Assembly: GCA_022841905.1 (NCBI GenBank)
Contig: JALHQO010000002.1
Location: 62,001-126,000 of the forward strand
DNA length: 64,000 nt
From: Hyphomonadaceae bacterium
Lineage (GTDB): Bacteria; Pseudomonadota; Alphaproteobacteria; Caulobacterales; Aquidulcibacteraceae
Direction of reading: 5' to 3'
Numbering within the stretch: the first letter of the stretch is position 1; every line of letters starts with the position of its first letter. A model generated the notes under the pieces. The model did no database searches, was not told where the DNA came from, and was given only the letters and a program-made list of their open reading frames with translations. The translations under genes and the position numbers were made by a program. Below are positions 1 to 11,412 of the stretch, piece after piece.

Positions 1-446
1 TCGTGCGCGACTTCCTCGATGTTCATGCCGCCCGCTTCAGAGGCGACGAACGCCACCTTGCCGGACTCGCGATCAACCAAAGCGGAGAGATAAAACTCCT
101 TGGCGATTCGCATGCCTTCTTCGATGTAGATGCGATTGACGACGCGGCCGGCATCACCGGTCTGCAGCGTCACCAAAGTGTGGCCGAGCATTTGCTGCGC
201 GAAGAGGCCCACATCTTCCGGCTTAAAGGCGATGCGCACGCCGCCCTTCTCGCCTGCCTCGGCTTCCTTGAACTTGCCCTTGCCGCGCCCGCCGGCATGG
301 ATCTGGCTCTTCACCGCCCAAACCGTGCCGCCCAGTTTCGCGGCGGCGTCGACCGCTTCCTCAGCCGTGAACGCGGGGTAGCCGCGCGGCACCGGGACGC
401 CGAAGCTCTTCAGGACAGCTTTGCCTTGGTATTCGTGGATGTTCAT
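1..446 (-). CDS. sucC: Succinate-CoA ligase (ADP-forming) beta subunit, 5' part only
   Basis: Beta subunit of succinyl-CoA synthetase, the TCA-cycle enzyme that interconverts succinyl-CoA and succinate while making ATP. The translation begins [20 protein letters not shown], the standard start of this family, and continues with the ATP-grasp segment ([15 protein letters not shown] near residues 45-60). Only about 148 of the usual ~390-400 residues are present because the gene runs off the left edge. The ATG at 444-446 is preceded by a GAGG ribosome-binding site. The start lies only 25 bp after the chromate transporter stop, so the two may share a transcript unless a promoter lies inside the transporter gene. 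Family assignment is secure. Confidence 0.96.
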   Translation of the reverse strand, partial: MNIHEYQGKAVLKSFGVPVPRGYPAFTAEEAVDAAAKLGGTVWAVKSQIHAGGRGKGKFKEAEAGEKGGVRIAFKPEDVGLFAQQMLGHTLVTLQTGDAGRVVNRIYIEEGMRIAKEFYLSALVDRESGKVAFVASEAGGMNIEEVAH

Positions 447-471
447 GGGGCCCTCAAATCAGGGGGCCGTC

Positions 472-1734
472 TTACAGGCCAGCCGCCCGCGCCGCCAACC
501 CCGCGAGAGCGCAAACCGCCGAGACGAGCAGCAAATTTGCCTTGAACCGGATCAGCGCGACGCCCGCCGCCACGGCAAGCGCCACCATCCACCAATAGGC
601 CGAGGCGAGGTCCGGGAACGCCGTGGGGCCAAAGGTGATCTGGCGGGCGAAGAGCGCATGAGCGGCGAAGAAGAGCGCGAGCTTGGCGATAACGCCAAGT
701 ACGGCGGCCGTGATGGCGGCGAGCGCACCTGCCGCGCGTGGATTGCGTTGCAATTTTTCCGCGAATGGCGCGCCAGCGAAAATCCACACGAAGCTCGGCG
801 CAAACGTGCACCAGAGCGCGATCGCCGCGCCGGCGAATGCGAGCACGAGCCCGCCACTCGACCAACCTGCAAGAAAGCCGACGAACTCGTTGACGAGAAT
901 GAGCGGGCCGGGCGTGGTTTCGGCGAGGCCGAGACCGTCGATCATCTGCTCCGGCGTCAGCCAACCGCGCGCGGCTGCTTCGGTAGTGAGGTACGCGAGC
1001 AAAGCATAAGCGCCGCCGAAGGTGACGCAGGCGAGGATCGAAAACAGAAGCGCGATCTGGAACAGCACATGCTCCGTGCCGAGCGTGAGCGCGATAATGG
1101 CGGGCGGCGAGAGCCAGAGCACGAGCCAGAGAAACGCTTGCGCAAGCGCGCCAGACGCATTCGGCGCCGCTTGGCCTTCCGCCGCGCCCTGCCCCGCTTT
1201 GGCGCCGACCAATGTCGGTGCGACGAGGCCAAGGACTGCAGCGGCCAAAATGACTAATGGGAAGGGCGCGCCGAATACCAAGACGAAGAAAGTCACGACG
1301 GCGATGACGAGCGCGGTTGATGTTTTCAGCGCGCGTTTTCCCACTTTCAGCAAGGCTTCGGCCACAAGCGCGACGACCGCGCATTTGATGCCGTCGAAAG
1401 CAGCCGCGACGAGCGGGACTTCGCCATAGTTCACGTAGAGCCAACTCAGCCCCAGCACGATGAACGCGCCCGGCAACACGAACATCCAGCCGGCGATTAG
1501 CGCGCCGGCCCAACCGCGCAAGCGCCAGCCGACATAAGTCGCGAGTTGCTGCGCTTCAGGCCCAGGCAACAGCATGCAGAACGCCAGCATGTGCTGAAAG
1601 CGCGCGTCGTCGATCCATTTGCGCTCATCGACGAAGACACGGTGCATCAACGCGATCTGGCCGGCGGGGCCGCCAAAACCGAGGCAGCCGACCTTCAGCG
1701 ATTCACGAAACAACGCGCCAAGAGAAACGCTCAT
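472..1734 (-). CDS. chrA: Chromate transporter, CHR family
   Basis: Inner-membrane protein of the chromate ion transporter family, about 420 residues, which is the size of the two-domain (duplicated) form. The first half opens with FRESLKVGCLGFGGPAGQIA and has the family PGPEAQQLATYVG segment near residue 55. The second half repeats the pattern (FGGAYALLAYL, then GLAETTPGPLILVNEFVGF near 240-290). Many hydrophobic helices are visible. Known members export chromate, but many homologues have no proven role in resistance, so the substrate is inferred from the family. It lies 31 bp after the MFS gene and 25 bp before sucC, all on the same strand. Confidence 0.9.
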   Translation of the reverse strand: MSVSLGALFRESLKVGCLGFGGPAGQIALMHRVFVDERKWIDDARFQHMLAFCMLLPGPEAQQLATYVGWRLRGWAGALIAGWMFVLPGAFIVLGLSWLYVNYGEVPLVAAAFDGIKCAVVALVAEALLKVGKRALKTSTALVIAVVTFFVLVFGAPFPLVILAAAVLGLVAPTLVGAKAGQGAAEGQAAPNASGALAQAFLWLVLWLSPPAIIALTLGTEHVLFQIALLFSILACVTFGGAYALLAYLTTEAAARGWLTPEQMIDGLGLAETTPGPLILVNEFVGFLAGWSSGGLVLAFAGAAIALWCTFAPSFVWIFAGAPFAEKLQRNPRAAGALAAITAAVLGVIAKLALFFAAHALFARQITFGPTAFPDLASAYWWMVALAVAAGVALIRFKANLLLVSAVCALAGLAARAAGL

Positions 1735-1765
1735 CGGCGCGGCCTATCGGCGTTGTGTGACAGAG

Positions 1766-3022
1766 TCACGACGGCGCCCGTTCAGCGCTCGCAGGCGCAT
1801 CGGGCTTGTCTTCGCCATAGGCAATTTCACCTGCCGCCACCGATGTGCCGATTTGCGGCGAGAACTCTTCCTTGTCGACGGCTTGCTCGCGCGTGTTGCG
1901 GCGCCAGAACATCACTGCGCAGACGAACGTCGCCGCCGCGCCGGAGAACCAGAACATGCCGGGCACGTCGAACCAATCGACCAATGGCCCCATCACGAGC
2001 GGCCCGATCACCGAGCCCGCCGCCCACACGAACAACAGGCCCGCCGCCGATTGCGCGAGTTTGCCAGGCTCGGCGCGGTCGGCCATGTGCGCGACGGCGA
2101 TGCCGTAAAACGACAACGCGCCGGCGCCCCACAGGAAGAACAACAAAACGGCCGACCAGTTCGAGAGTTGGCCACTCCAGAGCGCAAGCGCGAACGAAGC
2201 CGTCGCCGCAAGCGCCGCGAGCGCAGCGATGACGAGACGACGATCGACGCGGTCTGAGAGCCGCCCCGCCGGCCATTGCAACAATAGCGATCCGACGAAC
2301 GCCGCTGAGTAGAACTCCGAGGCGGCGCCCGCGCCGTAATGCTCGGCCGCATAAAGCGGCGCAAGCGCCAGCACGCCGCCATTCACCAGCCCAGCCCCGA
2401 AGCTGCCGATGACGGCCGCGGGCGCGGTGGCGAATTGTTCGACGAGCGCGAGCGGCTGCGCTTTCGGCGGATCGGGCTGCTCAGCGGCAGTAAAGCAGAT
2501 CGGCACCATGGAGAGTGCTGCAAGCGCTGCAGCGATCATCCACGGCTCGGCGGACGCCGGCGCGTAGGAGAACGCAAGGAACGGCCCGAACGCCAGCGCG
2601 CCTTTGGTGAGCACCATATAGACGCTCATCACCTCGCCGCGCACGCGCGGTCCAATCGAATAGCTCATCCAGCTTTCAACGGCTGCGAACATGAGCGCCA
2701 CGGCGATCCCCGCCCCCATCCGCGCCAAGCCCCACGACCACACGTCGGTGGTGAAGTGCAGAGCCAGCGTCGCCACCGAGAAGATCGCAGCGCAGGCGGC
2801 GTAAACACGGATGTGCCCGACGCGCGCCAGCAGCATGGTGGCGATCATCGCGCCCATCATGAAGCCGGCAGAGTAGGACGCCGCGACCAAGCCAAGCGCA
2901 GTGCGGGAATGGCCGTCCTCGGTGAACGCCAGCGGAATGCGCACGCCAAGCAACCCGCCTGCGAGTTGCAGGATCGTAACGGCGGCGATGAGCGCGGCGA
3001 CGTTGCGAAGCAGGTTGGTCAT
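1766..3022 (-). CDS. MFS transporter of unknown substrate
   Basis: Major facilitator superfamily permease of about 418 residues with roughly twelve hydrophobic helices. I chose the ATG at 3022 (MTNLLRNVAALIAAVTILQL), which puts the first helix at the N-terminus; the reading frame is open 13 codons further upstream without MFS-like sequence. The N-terminal half contains the loop segment LLARVGHIRVYA and the C-terminal half contains RLSDRVDRR, an MFS-type cytoplasmic loop. The C-terminal tail after about residue 385 is polar. Neighbours are a DUF2306 protein upstream and the chromate transporter 31 bp downstream. Nothing in the sequence identifies the substrate. Confidence 0.82.
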   Translation of the reverse strand: MTNLLRNVAALIAAVTILQLAGGLLGVRIPLAFTEDGHSRTALGLVAASYSAGFMMGAMIATMLLARVGHIRVYAACAAIFSVATLALHFTTDVWSWGLARMGAGIAVALMFAAVESWMSYSIGPRVRGEVMSVYMVLTKGALAFGPFLAFSYAPASAEPWMIAAALAALSMVPICFTAAEQPDPPKAQPLALVEQFATAPAAVIGSFGAGLVNGGVLALAPLYAAEHYGAGAASEFYSAAFVGSLLLQWPAGRLSDRVDRRLVIAALAALAATASFALALWSGQLSNWSAVLLFFLWGAGALSFYGIAVAHMADRAEPGKLAQSAAGLLFVWAAGSVIGPLVMGPLVDWFDVPGMFWFSGAAATFVCAVMFWRRNTREQAVDKEEFSPQIGTSVAAGEIAYGEDKPDAPASAERAPS

Positions 3023-3082
3023 GGAGCGCAAGCTGCTTACGCCCGTTTCGCGCGCGGGCAAATCTGCAAATCCGGGCGGCTG

Positions 3083-3607
3083 TCAGCCGAAGAACATCTC
3101 GAACATGAAGCGGGCGGGAATGAAGGTGGACAGCCCGGCAATGACGAGGCCGCCGAAGAAGAGCCCGCTCATGCTGCGGCGGTGCCGTTCGACGTTGCGG
3201 TTGCGGATCGCATAGATCGCCATCGGCAGCGCGATGACGGTCCAGCCGCTCAGGAGGTGGATCAGCGAAAACAGGTCGCCGTTGAGGCCGGTGATGAAAA
3301 ACGAGCTGATCGCGGTCACGCTCATGGCCGCGACCCAAGTCCAGCCCAGCGCCTTGTGCAAACCCCTGCCCTTCGGGCGAAGCATCAGCCCGGTTCCGAC
3401 GGCGAGGGCGGTCAAGGCGGCGGCAATGTGGAGCTGCAGCACCGGACTGATCTGACCCCACAATTCCCATCGCGGCGCGTGCAGCGACATGCCCTCGGCG
3501 GCGCGCATGATCTGTGAACCGAACGGCAGCAGAGCCGCCGTCAAAACGACCAGCCCGAGACTTGCGCCAACCCTGCGCATCCAGGGGTTTTGCGGCTGCG
3601 TTGTCAT
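3083..3607 (-). CDS. DUF2306-type four-helix membrane protein
   Basis: Small integral membrane protein of 174 residues with four to five hydrophobic segments. Features fitting the DUF2306 family are LHIAAALTALAVGTGLMLRPKGR near residues 58-80, followed by HKALGWTWVAAM and then ERHRRSMSGLFFGG near 140. Conserved histidines fall near the ends of predicted helices, as in cytochrome-b-like membrane proteins, but no function is established. The start ATG at 3607 is divergent from the LytTR gene at 3660, leaving only 52 bp for both promoters. The MFS gene follows on the same strand 60 bp later. Confidence 0.7.
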   Translation of the reverse strand: MTTQPQNPWMRRVGASLGLVVLTAALLPFGSQIMRAAEGMSLHAPRWELWGQISPVLQLHIAAALTALAVGTGLMLRPKGRGLHKALGWTWVAAMSVTAISSFFITGLNGDLFSLIHLLSGWTVIALPMAIYAIRNRNVERHRRSMSGLFFGGLVIAGLSTFIPARFMFEMFFG

Positions 3608-3659
3608 GCGTGCGTTCTCCGGCTTCGATTGCTAGAGACCTGACCCAGACGGAGCCCGC

Positions 3660-4490
3660 GTGCAGCCGAACCTACGTGAACTCACTGAGACAAAGCGCCA
3701 ATCGCCAGGGCGTGCGGTTGGCGCTTCGCCAATGGCGGACGGTTACGGCTCGGATCAGCGATCCTGGCTGCGCAACATGGCGGTCGCGGCCATCGTCGGC
3801 GTTTTCCTGGCGCTCGTCGGCGCAGTCGGCACCGACCGCGTCGACGTGGTGACGCGCCTTCTGTTCTGGGTGCCTGTCATGTTGGGCGGCAGCGTGATCG
3901 GCCATTTCCTGACCATGCTGGTGGCGCGCATCCCGCGCGTGGGCGCCAGTGTCTGGCTTGTCGGCGCGGTGTTGTCGGTGCTCGTTTCGATCCCGGTGAC
4001 GCTTTTGGTCTGGGGTCACGCGGCTTGGGTGCTCAACACCAATGTGCCGGTGAGCAACCTGCCGCAACTATTTACGCCGGTGCTGATCATCTCAGCCGCG
4101 ATGACGGCGCTGATGATCGTGGTCTCGCAACCGGGCGCGGTGACACACGCGCCGCCGCCGGGCGCCGCACCGCAACCGGTGCGGTTCATGGAACGGTTGC
4201 CGCCTAAGCTAGGAGGCGCCGTGATTTATGCCGTCTCCGCCGAGGATCATTATTTGCGGTTGCATACGTCCAAGGGCGTCGATCTCATATTGATGCGCTT
4301 GTCCGACGCTATCGTTGAGCTCGAAGGCGTCGAAGGCGCGCAGACGCATCGCTCTTGGTGGGTGGCGCGCGATGCGGTGGAAAACACGCGGCGCGACGGC
4401 GATAAGATGACACTCATCTTACGCGGCGGGATCGAGGCGCCAGTGAGCCGGCCGAACGTGCGGCCATTGCGTGAAGCCGGCTGGTTCTGA
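3660..4490 (+). CDS. Membrane-anchored LytTR-family regulator (copy 1)
   Basis: Predicted DNA-binding protein with four N-terminal transmembrane helices (about residues 35-165) and a C-terminal LytTR domain (about 180-275, from VRFMERLPPKLGG onward). Hallmarks are IYAVSAEDHYLRLHTSKG and the HRSWWVARDAVE strand. The GTG at 3660 has a GGAG ribosome-binding site five bases upstream; an ATG at 3732 would also leave all helices intact, so the start is uncertain. LytTR proteins bind DNA through a beta-fold rather than a helix-turn-helix. Those anchored by membrane helices without a receiver domain are thought to sense membrane or extracellular cues. A diverged tandem copy follows 49 bp downstream. 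Confidence 0.85.
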   Translation: MQPNLRELTETKRQSPGRAVGASPMADGYGSDQRSWLRNMAVAAIVGVFLALVGAVGTDRVDVVTRLLFWVPVMLGGSVIGHFLTMLVARIPRVGASVWLVGAVLSVLVSIPVTLLVWGHAAWVLNTNVPVSNLPQLFTPVLIISAAMTALMIVVSQPGAVTHAPPPGAAPQPVRFMERLPPKLGGAVIYAVSAEDHYLRLHTSKGVDLILMRLSDAIVELEGVEGAQTHRSWWVARDAVENTRRDGDKMTLILRGGIEAPVSRPNVRPLREAGWF

Positions 4491-4539
4491 GCCGCGCTGC
4501 GATTGACTCTATCGGCGCGCTCCGGTTCATCCCTCAGTG

Positions 4540-5304
4540 ATGACGTCGGCTCAAACCAAAGTGATCGTGCGCGAAGGCGTGACGCTGATTTTGATCGGCG
4601 CCTTCCTCACCATCACCAATCCGTTCGGCGCAACGTCGGGATTGCCGCTTCTCAGCAGCTTCGCCTATTGGACCGGGCTTGTATTTCTCGGCTGGCTCGG
4701 CGGACCTGTCTTCTCGCGGCTGATCCAGCGCGTTGCACCCGGCCTCTCGCGCGAAATCAACATCGCCATCGCGACGGTGTTCGTCGCCGCTTTGGTCACT
4801 AGCGCCATCGTCGTCGTGCAAACGGTCGTGCTTAGCGATCCGGTGCCGCGTTCGTATTGGCCGACGCTCTACATGCTCGTGCTCGCCATCAGCGCGGCGG
4901 TTGCGGCGGTGAGCTGGCTGGTCGAGCGCGCCTTTGCCGGTCCGCCCGGCGCGGTGACGCATGCACCAGCAGCCGGCGCGCCCGCCGCAAGCGTGCGCTT
5001 TCTTGAGCGGCTCCCCGCGAAGATTAAAGGCGGCGTCATCTATGCGGTGTCGGCCGAGGATCACTATCTGCGCGTCCACACATCGAAGGGCGCGGACTTG
5101 GTGTTGATGCGGTTGTCGGACGCCATCGTTGAACTCGAAGGCCTCGAAGGCGCGCAAACGCATCGCTCTTGGTGGGTCGCGCGCGACGCGGTGGAGAGCG
5201 TGAGGCGCGAGGGCGATAAGGTGACGCTCGTTCTGAAGGGCGCCGCCGAAGCGCCAGTGAGCCGGCCCAACGTGCGGCCGCTGCGCGAAGCCGGCTGGTT
5301 CTAG
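4540..5304 (+). CDS. Membrane-anchored LytTR-family regulator (copy 2)
   Basis: Second member of a tandem pair with the same architecture: four hydrophobic helices (about residues 8-135) followed by a LytTR DNA-binding domain (about 155-254). The LytTR domain is nearly identical to copy 1, ending in the same PVSRPNVRPLREAGWF. The membrane half is clearly diverged. I chose the ATG at 4540; a GTG is directly in front of it at 4537. The pattern suggests a duplication in which the DNA-binding half was conserved and the sensory half was free to change. The pair may recognise the same or overlapping targets; this is inference. Confidence 0.85.
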   Translation: MTSAQTKVIVREGVTLILIGAFLTITNPFGATSGLPLLSSFAYWTGLVFLGWLGGPVFSRLIQRVAPGLSREINIAIATVFVAALVTSAIVVVQTVVLSDPVPRSYWPTLYMLVLAISAAVAAVSWLVERAFAGPPGAVTHAPAAGAPAASVRFLERLPAKIKGGVIYAVSAEDHYLRVHTSKGADLVLMRLSDAIVELEGLEGAQTHRSWWVARDAVESVRREGDKVTLVLKGAAEAPVSRPNVRPLREAGWF

Positions 5305-5307
5305 TTA

Positions 5308-6744
5308 TTACGTGGCGCGGAATGTCCAATCGTTTTCAGCGGCGAGATAGATGAAGGTCGCCCAGGCGGCGACGTTTTGGCGAAGCGCTTCGGGATCGAT
5401 TTTGTCGAGCGTGTCGTCGGCGGTGTGGTGGTAGTCGAAATAGTCGCTGCCATCTTGGCTGAGATCGACGACCGGCACGCCCTGCTGACGCAACGCGCCC
5501 GTATCGGCGCCGCCATTGGCGGCGTTATCGCCCGGCAAAATCCCAAGCGGCGCGAGCGCGCGCTGGAATGCGCGCGCATATGGCAGTGCGGGCTCGGCAA
5601 AGCGCGAGCGGAAGCGATAGACGCGGCCCGCGCCAAAATCGCTCTCGGCAGCGACGATATGGTTTTCGCCCGCATGCACACGGCCGTACTCGTCGCCACC
5701 GTGCACGCCATTCTCCTCGGCCCCCGCTAGCAGAATGCGGATGGTGCGGCGCGGACGGCGCGGCAGATCGCGCACGAGCCTCGCAGCAGCGGTGATGATG
5801 GCGACGCCGGCGCCGTCATCGATCGCGCCCTGCCCCAGATCCCACGAATCCAAATGCGCGGCGATCAACACGATTTCCTCAGGCCGCTCGCGGCCGCGGA
5901 TTTCGGCGATGACATTGCCGGACGGCGCGTTGTCGCGAATGTCGGCTTCGATCACGAGGCGCACGCGCGCGGGGCCGCGCTCCAGCGTAAGCGCCAGCAA
6001 ATCAGCATCCGCGGGCGAGATCGCAGCGGCGGGCAGCGAAACGCCTGCGGCTTGCCGCGATGAGCCGCCTTGGTGCGCGAAGCGATGCGGATCGGTGCCG
6101 ACAGAGCGGACAAGGCACGCCACGGCGCCGCGCGCTTGCGCCAATGGCGCACAGCGGCTGCGCTTGGCGACAGCGGCGCCATAGCCTGAGCCATCCTGCG
6201 TGCGCAGCATGCGTTCATCGATGAACACGATGCGCCCGCGCAGCTGCGCTTCCGTCGCCGCCTCAAGCGCGGCGAGATCGGAAAAACGCACGACGTCCGC
6301 TTCCAGCCCGCCGGCAGGCGTCGAAGGCGAACCGCCCAATGCAGCCACGACCATGGATTGGCGCGACGGCGCGATGATCGACGCTTCTTCGCGCAGCGCA
6401 TCCCAATACGGGATCGTGAACGGCTCGATGCGCACATTGGTGAAGCGCTGCTCGCGCAGCATGGCGACGGCCCAATCGCGCGCGCGTGCTTCCGCTTCAG
6501 AGCCTGCGAGGCGCGGCCCCACTTCGACGACCAAATCTTCAACGATCTGCCACGCCAGATCGCTCTCCAGCGCCGCTCGTTGAAGCCGTTCGACAGTGCG
6601 TTGCTGCTCGGCGCTGATCGGCGCTGTCGGCGGCGCGGCGGGCGGTTGCAGGATTACGTTCGGCGACGGCGAGGTCGGCGTCTGTTGCGCGCTCGCTGAT
6701 GACGCGAAGGCGAGCGCTGTCAACGCCAAGGCAAAGTTCCGCAT
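5308..6744 (-). CDS. Exported M28-family zinc metallopeptidase
   Basis: Aminopeptidase-like zinc exopeptidase of 478 residues. The ATG at 6744 gives a clean signal peptide (MRNFALALTALAFASSASAQ), so the protein should be periplasmic or secreted; upstream in-frame codons do not look like protein. A protease-associated domain-like insert occupies roughly residues 110-260. The M28 metal-binding region begins at IAAHLDSWDLGQGAIDDGAG (His and Asp ligands near residue 300), followed by AGAEENG (catalytic Glu) and the C-terminal YFDYHHTADDTLDKI with the last His ligand. All expected ligands appear present. It stands alone, with the next gene upstream 71 bp away. Confidence 0.9.
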   Translation of the reverse strand: MRNFALALTALAFASSASAQQTPTSPSPNVILQPPAAPPTAPISAEQQRTVERLQRAALESDLAWQIVEDLVVEVGPRLAGSEAEARARDWAVAMLREQRFTNVRIEPFTIPYWDALREEASIIAPSRQSMVVAALGGSPSTPAGGLEADVVRFSDLAALEAATEAQLRGRIVFIDERMLRTQDGSGYGAAVAKRSRCAPLAQARGAVACLVRSVGTDPHRFAHQGGSSRQAAGVSLPAAAISPADADLLALTLERGPARVRLVIEADIRDNAPSGNVIAEIRGRERPEEIVLIAAHLDSWDLGQGAIDDGAGVAIITAAARLVRDLPRRPRRTIRILLAGAEENGVHGGDEYGRVHAGENHIVAAESDFGAGRVYRFRSRFAEPALPYARAFQRALAPLGILPGDNAANGGADTGALRQQGVPVVDLSQDGSDYFDYHHTADDTLDKIDPEALRQNVAAWATFIYLAAENDWTFRAT

Positions 6745-6815
6745 GTGGCCGCCCCCCGTATTCGTTGAGCTAAGCATGCGGACGCGAACGCGAGATGCAA
6801 GCTCGATGCGACCGA

Positions 6816-7373
6816 TCAGGTACGGTTGCGCGCTTTCCACGCGGCCTTGGACTGGCCGTAGAGATCGACCTTGTGCATCTCAAACGGCGGCGCGAGTTGA
6901 TGGTCTTCGCGTTCGAGGCGAGAACCCAGCCGTTCAGCTAGCGCGATCGATGGCGCGTTCTTCTTGTCGATGCAGTGGATGACGTGATCCCAGCCGAGCG
7001 CATCAAAAGCCCAATCGATCGCGGCGGTCGCGCCTTCGAGCGCGTAGCCCCGCCCCATCGCGCTCGCCTTCAAGCCCCAGCCGACTTCGTCGCCAGGCCA
7101 TGAGCCTTCTTTGCCGCCCGGACGCCACGGCCCCAAGCGACCGATCCACTCGCCGGTGTCGCGTCGCAACACCGAGAACATGCCATAGCCGAGCAACGCC
7201 CATGAGCCAGCGAGCGACGCCATCCCGCGCCAAGCCGCATCGCGCGGCGCCGTGCCGCCGATATAGCGCATGGTCTCTTCTTCCTGCGCCATGGCGGCAT
7301 AGCCGTCGAAATCCTCGTGCGCTGGCGGGCGGAGGATAAGGCGCGCGGTGGTCAGTGTCGGGCCGATGCTCAT
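6816..7373 (-). CDS. GNAT-family N-acetyltransferase (RimJ/RimL type)
   Basis: Acetyl-CoA-dependent N-acetyltransferase of about 185 residues. It opens TLTTARLILRPPAHEDFDGY, the usual start of the RimJ/RimL-like Acetyltransf_3 group. The acetyl-CoA segment is in the middle (EVGWGLKASAMGRGYALEGA, about residues 90-110). The C-terminal half has NAPSIALAERLGSRLER, the conserved helix-strand before the last beta strand. The start may be the ATG at 7373 or one three codons upstream at 7382; neither has a clear ribosome-binding site. The substrate, which could be a protein N-terminus or a small amine, cannot be told. It is divergent from the oxygenase gene at 7456. Confidence 0.85.
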   Translation of the reverse strand: MSIGPTLTTARLILRPPAHEDFDGYAAMAQEEETMRYIGGTAPRDAAWRGMASLAGSWALLGYGMFSVLRRDTGEWIGRLGPWRPGGKEGSWPGDEVGWGLKASAMGRGYALEGATAAIDWAFDALGWDHVIHCIDKKNAPSIALAERLGSRLEREDHQLAPPFEMHKVDLYGQSKAAWKARNRT

Positions 7374-7455
7374 GGCGCCCATTTACACGGACGCCGCGAA
7401 AATTGCGACAGCGCCGACAATTGCTTGCACTGCGGCGGCGACTTACGATCCGGCC

Positions 7456-8175
7456 ATGGTCGCGCTCCGCCTCAACCCCGCCATCGACATCAAAGCCGCC
7501 GCCGCCGCCTATGCGCGCGACAAGGTCGTGCAGATTCATGACGTGTTCGAACCGGAGGTCGCTGAAGCCGTCGAGCAAGCCATTCTAGCGGCGCCATGGC
7601 GGCTGCTCTGCCAGAACGATCAAGGCGATCTGCTATTCTACACCGAGGAGCAGTATCGCCAGATGTCGCCGCAAGAGCGTATGCAGCTCGAACGCGGCAT
7701 CATGGAGCGGGCAGCGCGCAATATCGGCTACACCTATCACGCCTATCCGATGATCCAGGCGCTGCTGAACGGTTTGGATCCCGGTCATCCAATTCATGCG
7801 CTGACGCACTTCTTGAACGGCCCTGAATTTCTCGCGCTCGGGCGCGCCATCATCGGCGAAGACGGGCTCACCAAAGTCGATGCGCACGCGACCAAGTATA
7901 TGCGCGGCCATTATCTGACCCGCCACGTTGACGAGGGCGGGCACCGTCGCGCCGCCTACACGCTCGGCTTCTCGCAGGACTGGCAGCCAGATTGGGGCGG
8001 CTTGCTGCTGTTCTTGAGCGACAAGCAGGATGTCGGCTCAGGCTTCCTGCCGCGCTGGAATACGCTGACAATCTTTGACGGCTTGAAGCTGCACACCGTC
8101 ACCGCGATCTCTCAATTCGCGCTGCGGCCACGCATTTCCGTGGCCGGCTGGTACCGCGACGATCCGGTGGGCTAG
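7456..8175 (+). CDS. 2-oxoglutarate/Fe(II)-dependent oxygenase, prolyl-4-hydroxylase-like
   Basis: Predicted soluble non-heme iron dioxygenase of 239 residues. The double-stranded beta-helix core is in the C-terminal half: the HxD pair in YLTRHVDEGG (about residue 155), a distal His in GLKLHTVTAI (about 213) and a 2-oxoglutarate-binding Arg in RPRISVAGWYR (about 226-234). This matches the 2OG-FeII_Oxy family with P4H-like order. The ATG at 7456 starts a typical N-terminus; the frame is open further upstream but overlaps the divergent gene's leader. Its stop codon overlaps the convergent neighbour's stop through the palindrome CTAG at 8172-8175. The hydroxylation target is unknown. Confidence 0.87.
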   Translation: MVALRLNPAIDIKAAAAAYARDKVVQIHDVFEPEVAEAVEQAILAAPWRLLCQNDQGDLLFYTEEQYRQMSPQERMQLERGIMERAARNIGYTYHAYPMIQALLNGLDPGHPIHALTHFLNGPEFLALGRAIIGEDGLTKVDAHATKYMRGHYLTRHVDEGGHRRAAYTLGFSQDWQPDWGGLLLFLSDKQDVGSGFLPRWNTLTIFDGLKLHTVTAISQFALRPRISVAGWYRDDPVG

Positions 8176-8774
8176 TCCCTGACGCGTCGGCGTTTCTCAG
8201 CGAGCAGCGCACGAGCGTGTCGCGCAACGCGTTTGCCCGAAGACGCTCCCAGAAGCTCGTACGCGTCCAGGATTCTGTTTGGCGGTTCTTCGACGCCGAT
8301 CTCCTCATAGAGATCGCAGTACTGAAGGCTCGGCACATCCCTCCAAGCCTCGACCGGCGCAGGAATGATGTCTCGACTATCGGCGCGAAAGGCGCCTCGC
8401 CAAGTATATCGACCTGAGCGCAAACCGCTGATCAATTGGTCCAAGAAGGCAAAATAAGCCGCGTCTTCGCGCAGGCTCTCCTCGGTCCAACCGTCAGCGG
8501 CGAATCTGTGTACGCGCAGTCTACCGAGGTAGAAAAGTGCCATCTCCGCCGAGCAATCCGGCCGCGCAAGCACCCACTCTGCCAGCTCGCGCGCGACGGG
8601 ATAGCTACTCGTGGCGGCGCAAAACTTGATCGCGGTGTTAAGCCGAAGTTCGTCCGGTTTCCGGTCGATCCAGCGTTTAATCCTCCGAACGGCGGCTGCC
8701 CTCTTGCGATCCGCTAGCGCGTGGGACCAACCGATCATCACGCGCTTAACTCGAAGGTGGAGCGCTCCGATCAT
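8172..8774 (-). CDS. Hypothetical protein, about 200 residues
   Basis: I do not recognise a family. The ATG at 8774 (MIGALHLRVKRVMIGWSHAL) gives a 200-residue, largely helical, Arg-rich protein with no signal peptide and no clear transmembrane helix. It begins 27 bp after the mdh stop on the same strand, so it is probably the promoter-distal cistron of an mdh transcript. Its stop overlaps that of the oxygenase gene on the other strand. The frame extends upstream into mdh but reads as Arg-rich shadow sequence there. The codon pattern is GC-rich but less extreme than its neighbours. Real gene likely; function unknown. Confidence 0.6.
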   Translation of the reverse strand: MIGALHLRVKRVMIGWSHALADRKRAAAVRRIKRWIDRKPDELRLNTAIKFCAATSSYPVARELAEWVLARPDCSAEMALFYLGRLRVHRFAADGWTEESLREDAAYFAFLDQLISGLRSGRYTWRGAFRADSRDIIPAPVEAWRDVPSLQYCDLYEEIGVEEPPNRILDAYELLGASSGKRVARHARALLAEKRRRVRD

Positions 8775-8800
8775 CTCAGGCGGCCGGTACGCCCATCGTC

Positions 8801-11361
<2,561 letters not shown>

Positions 11362-11412
11362 ATGAACAACTCCCACCTGGCCAAGATGCGCCGTCCAGCC
11401 TTCCCGGATGCG

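Noticed and set aside
443-1513. 356-residue minus-strand frame overlapping the chromate transporter
   Set aside because: Arg/Gly-rich shadow in another frame; the overlapping frame encodes a recognisable transporter.
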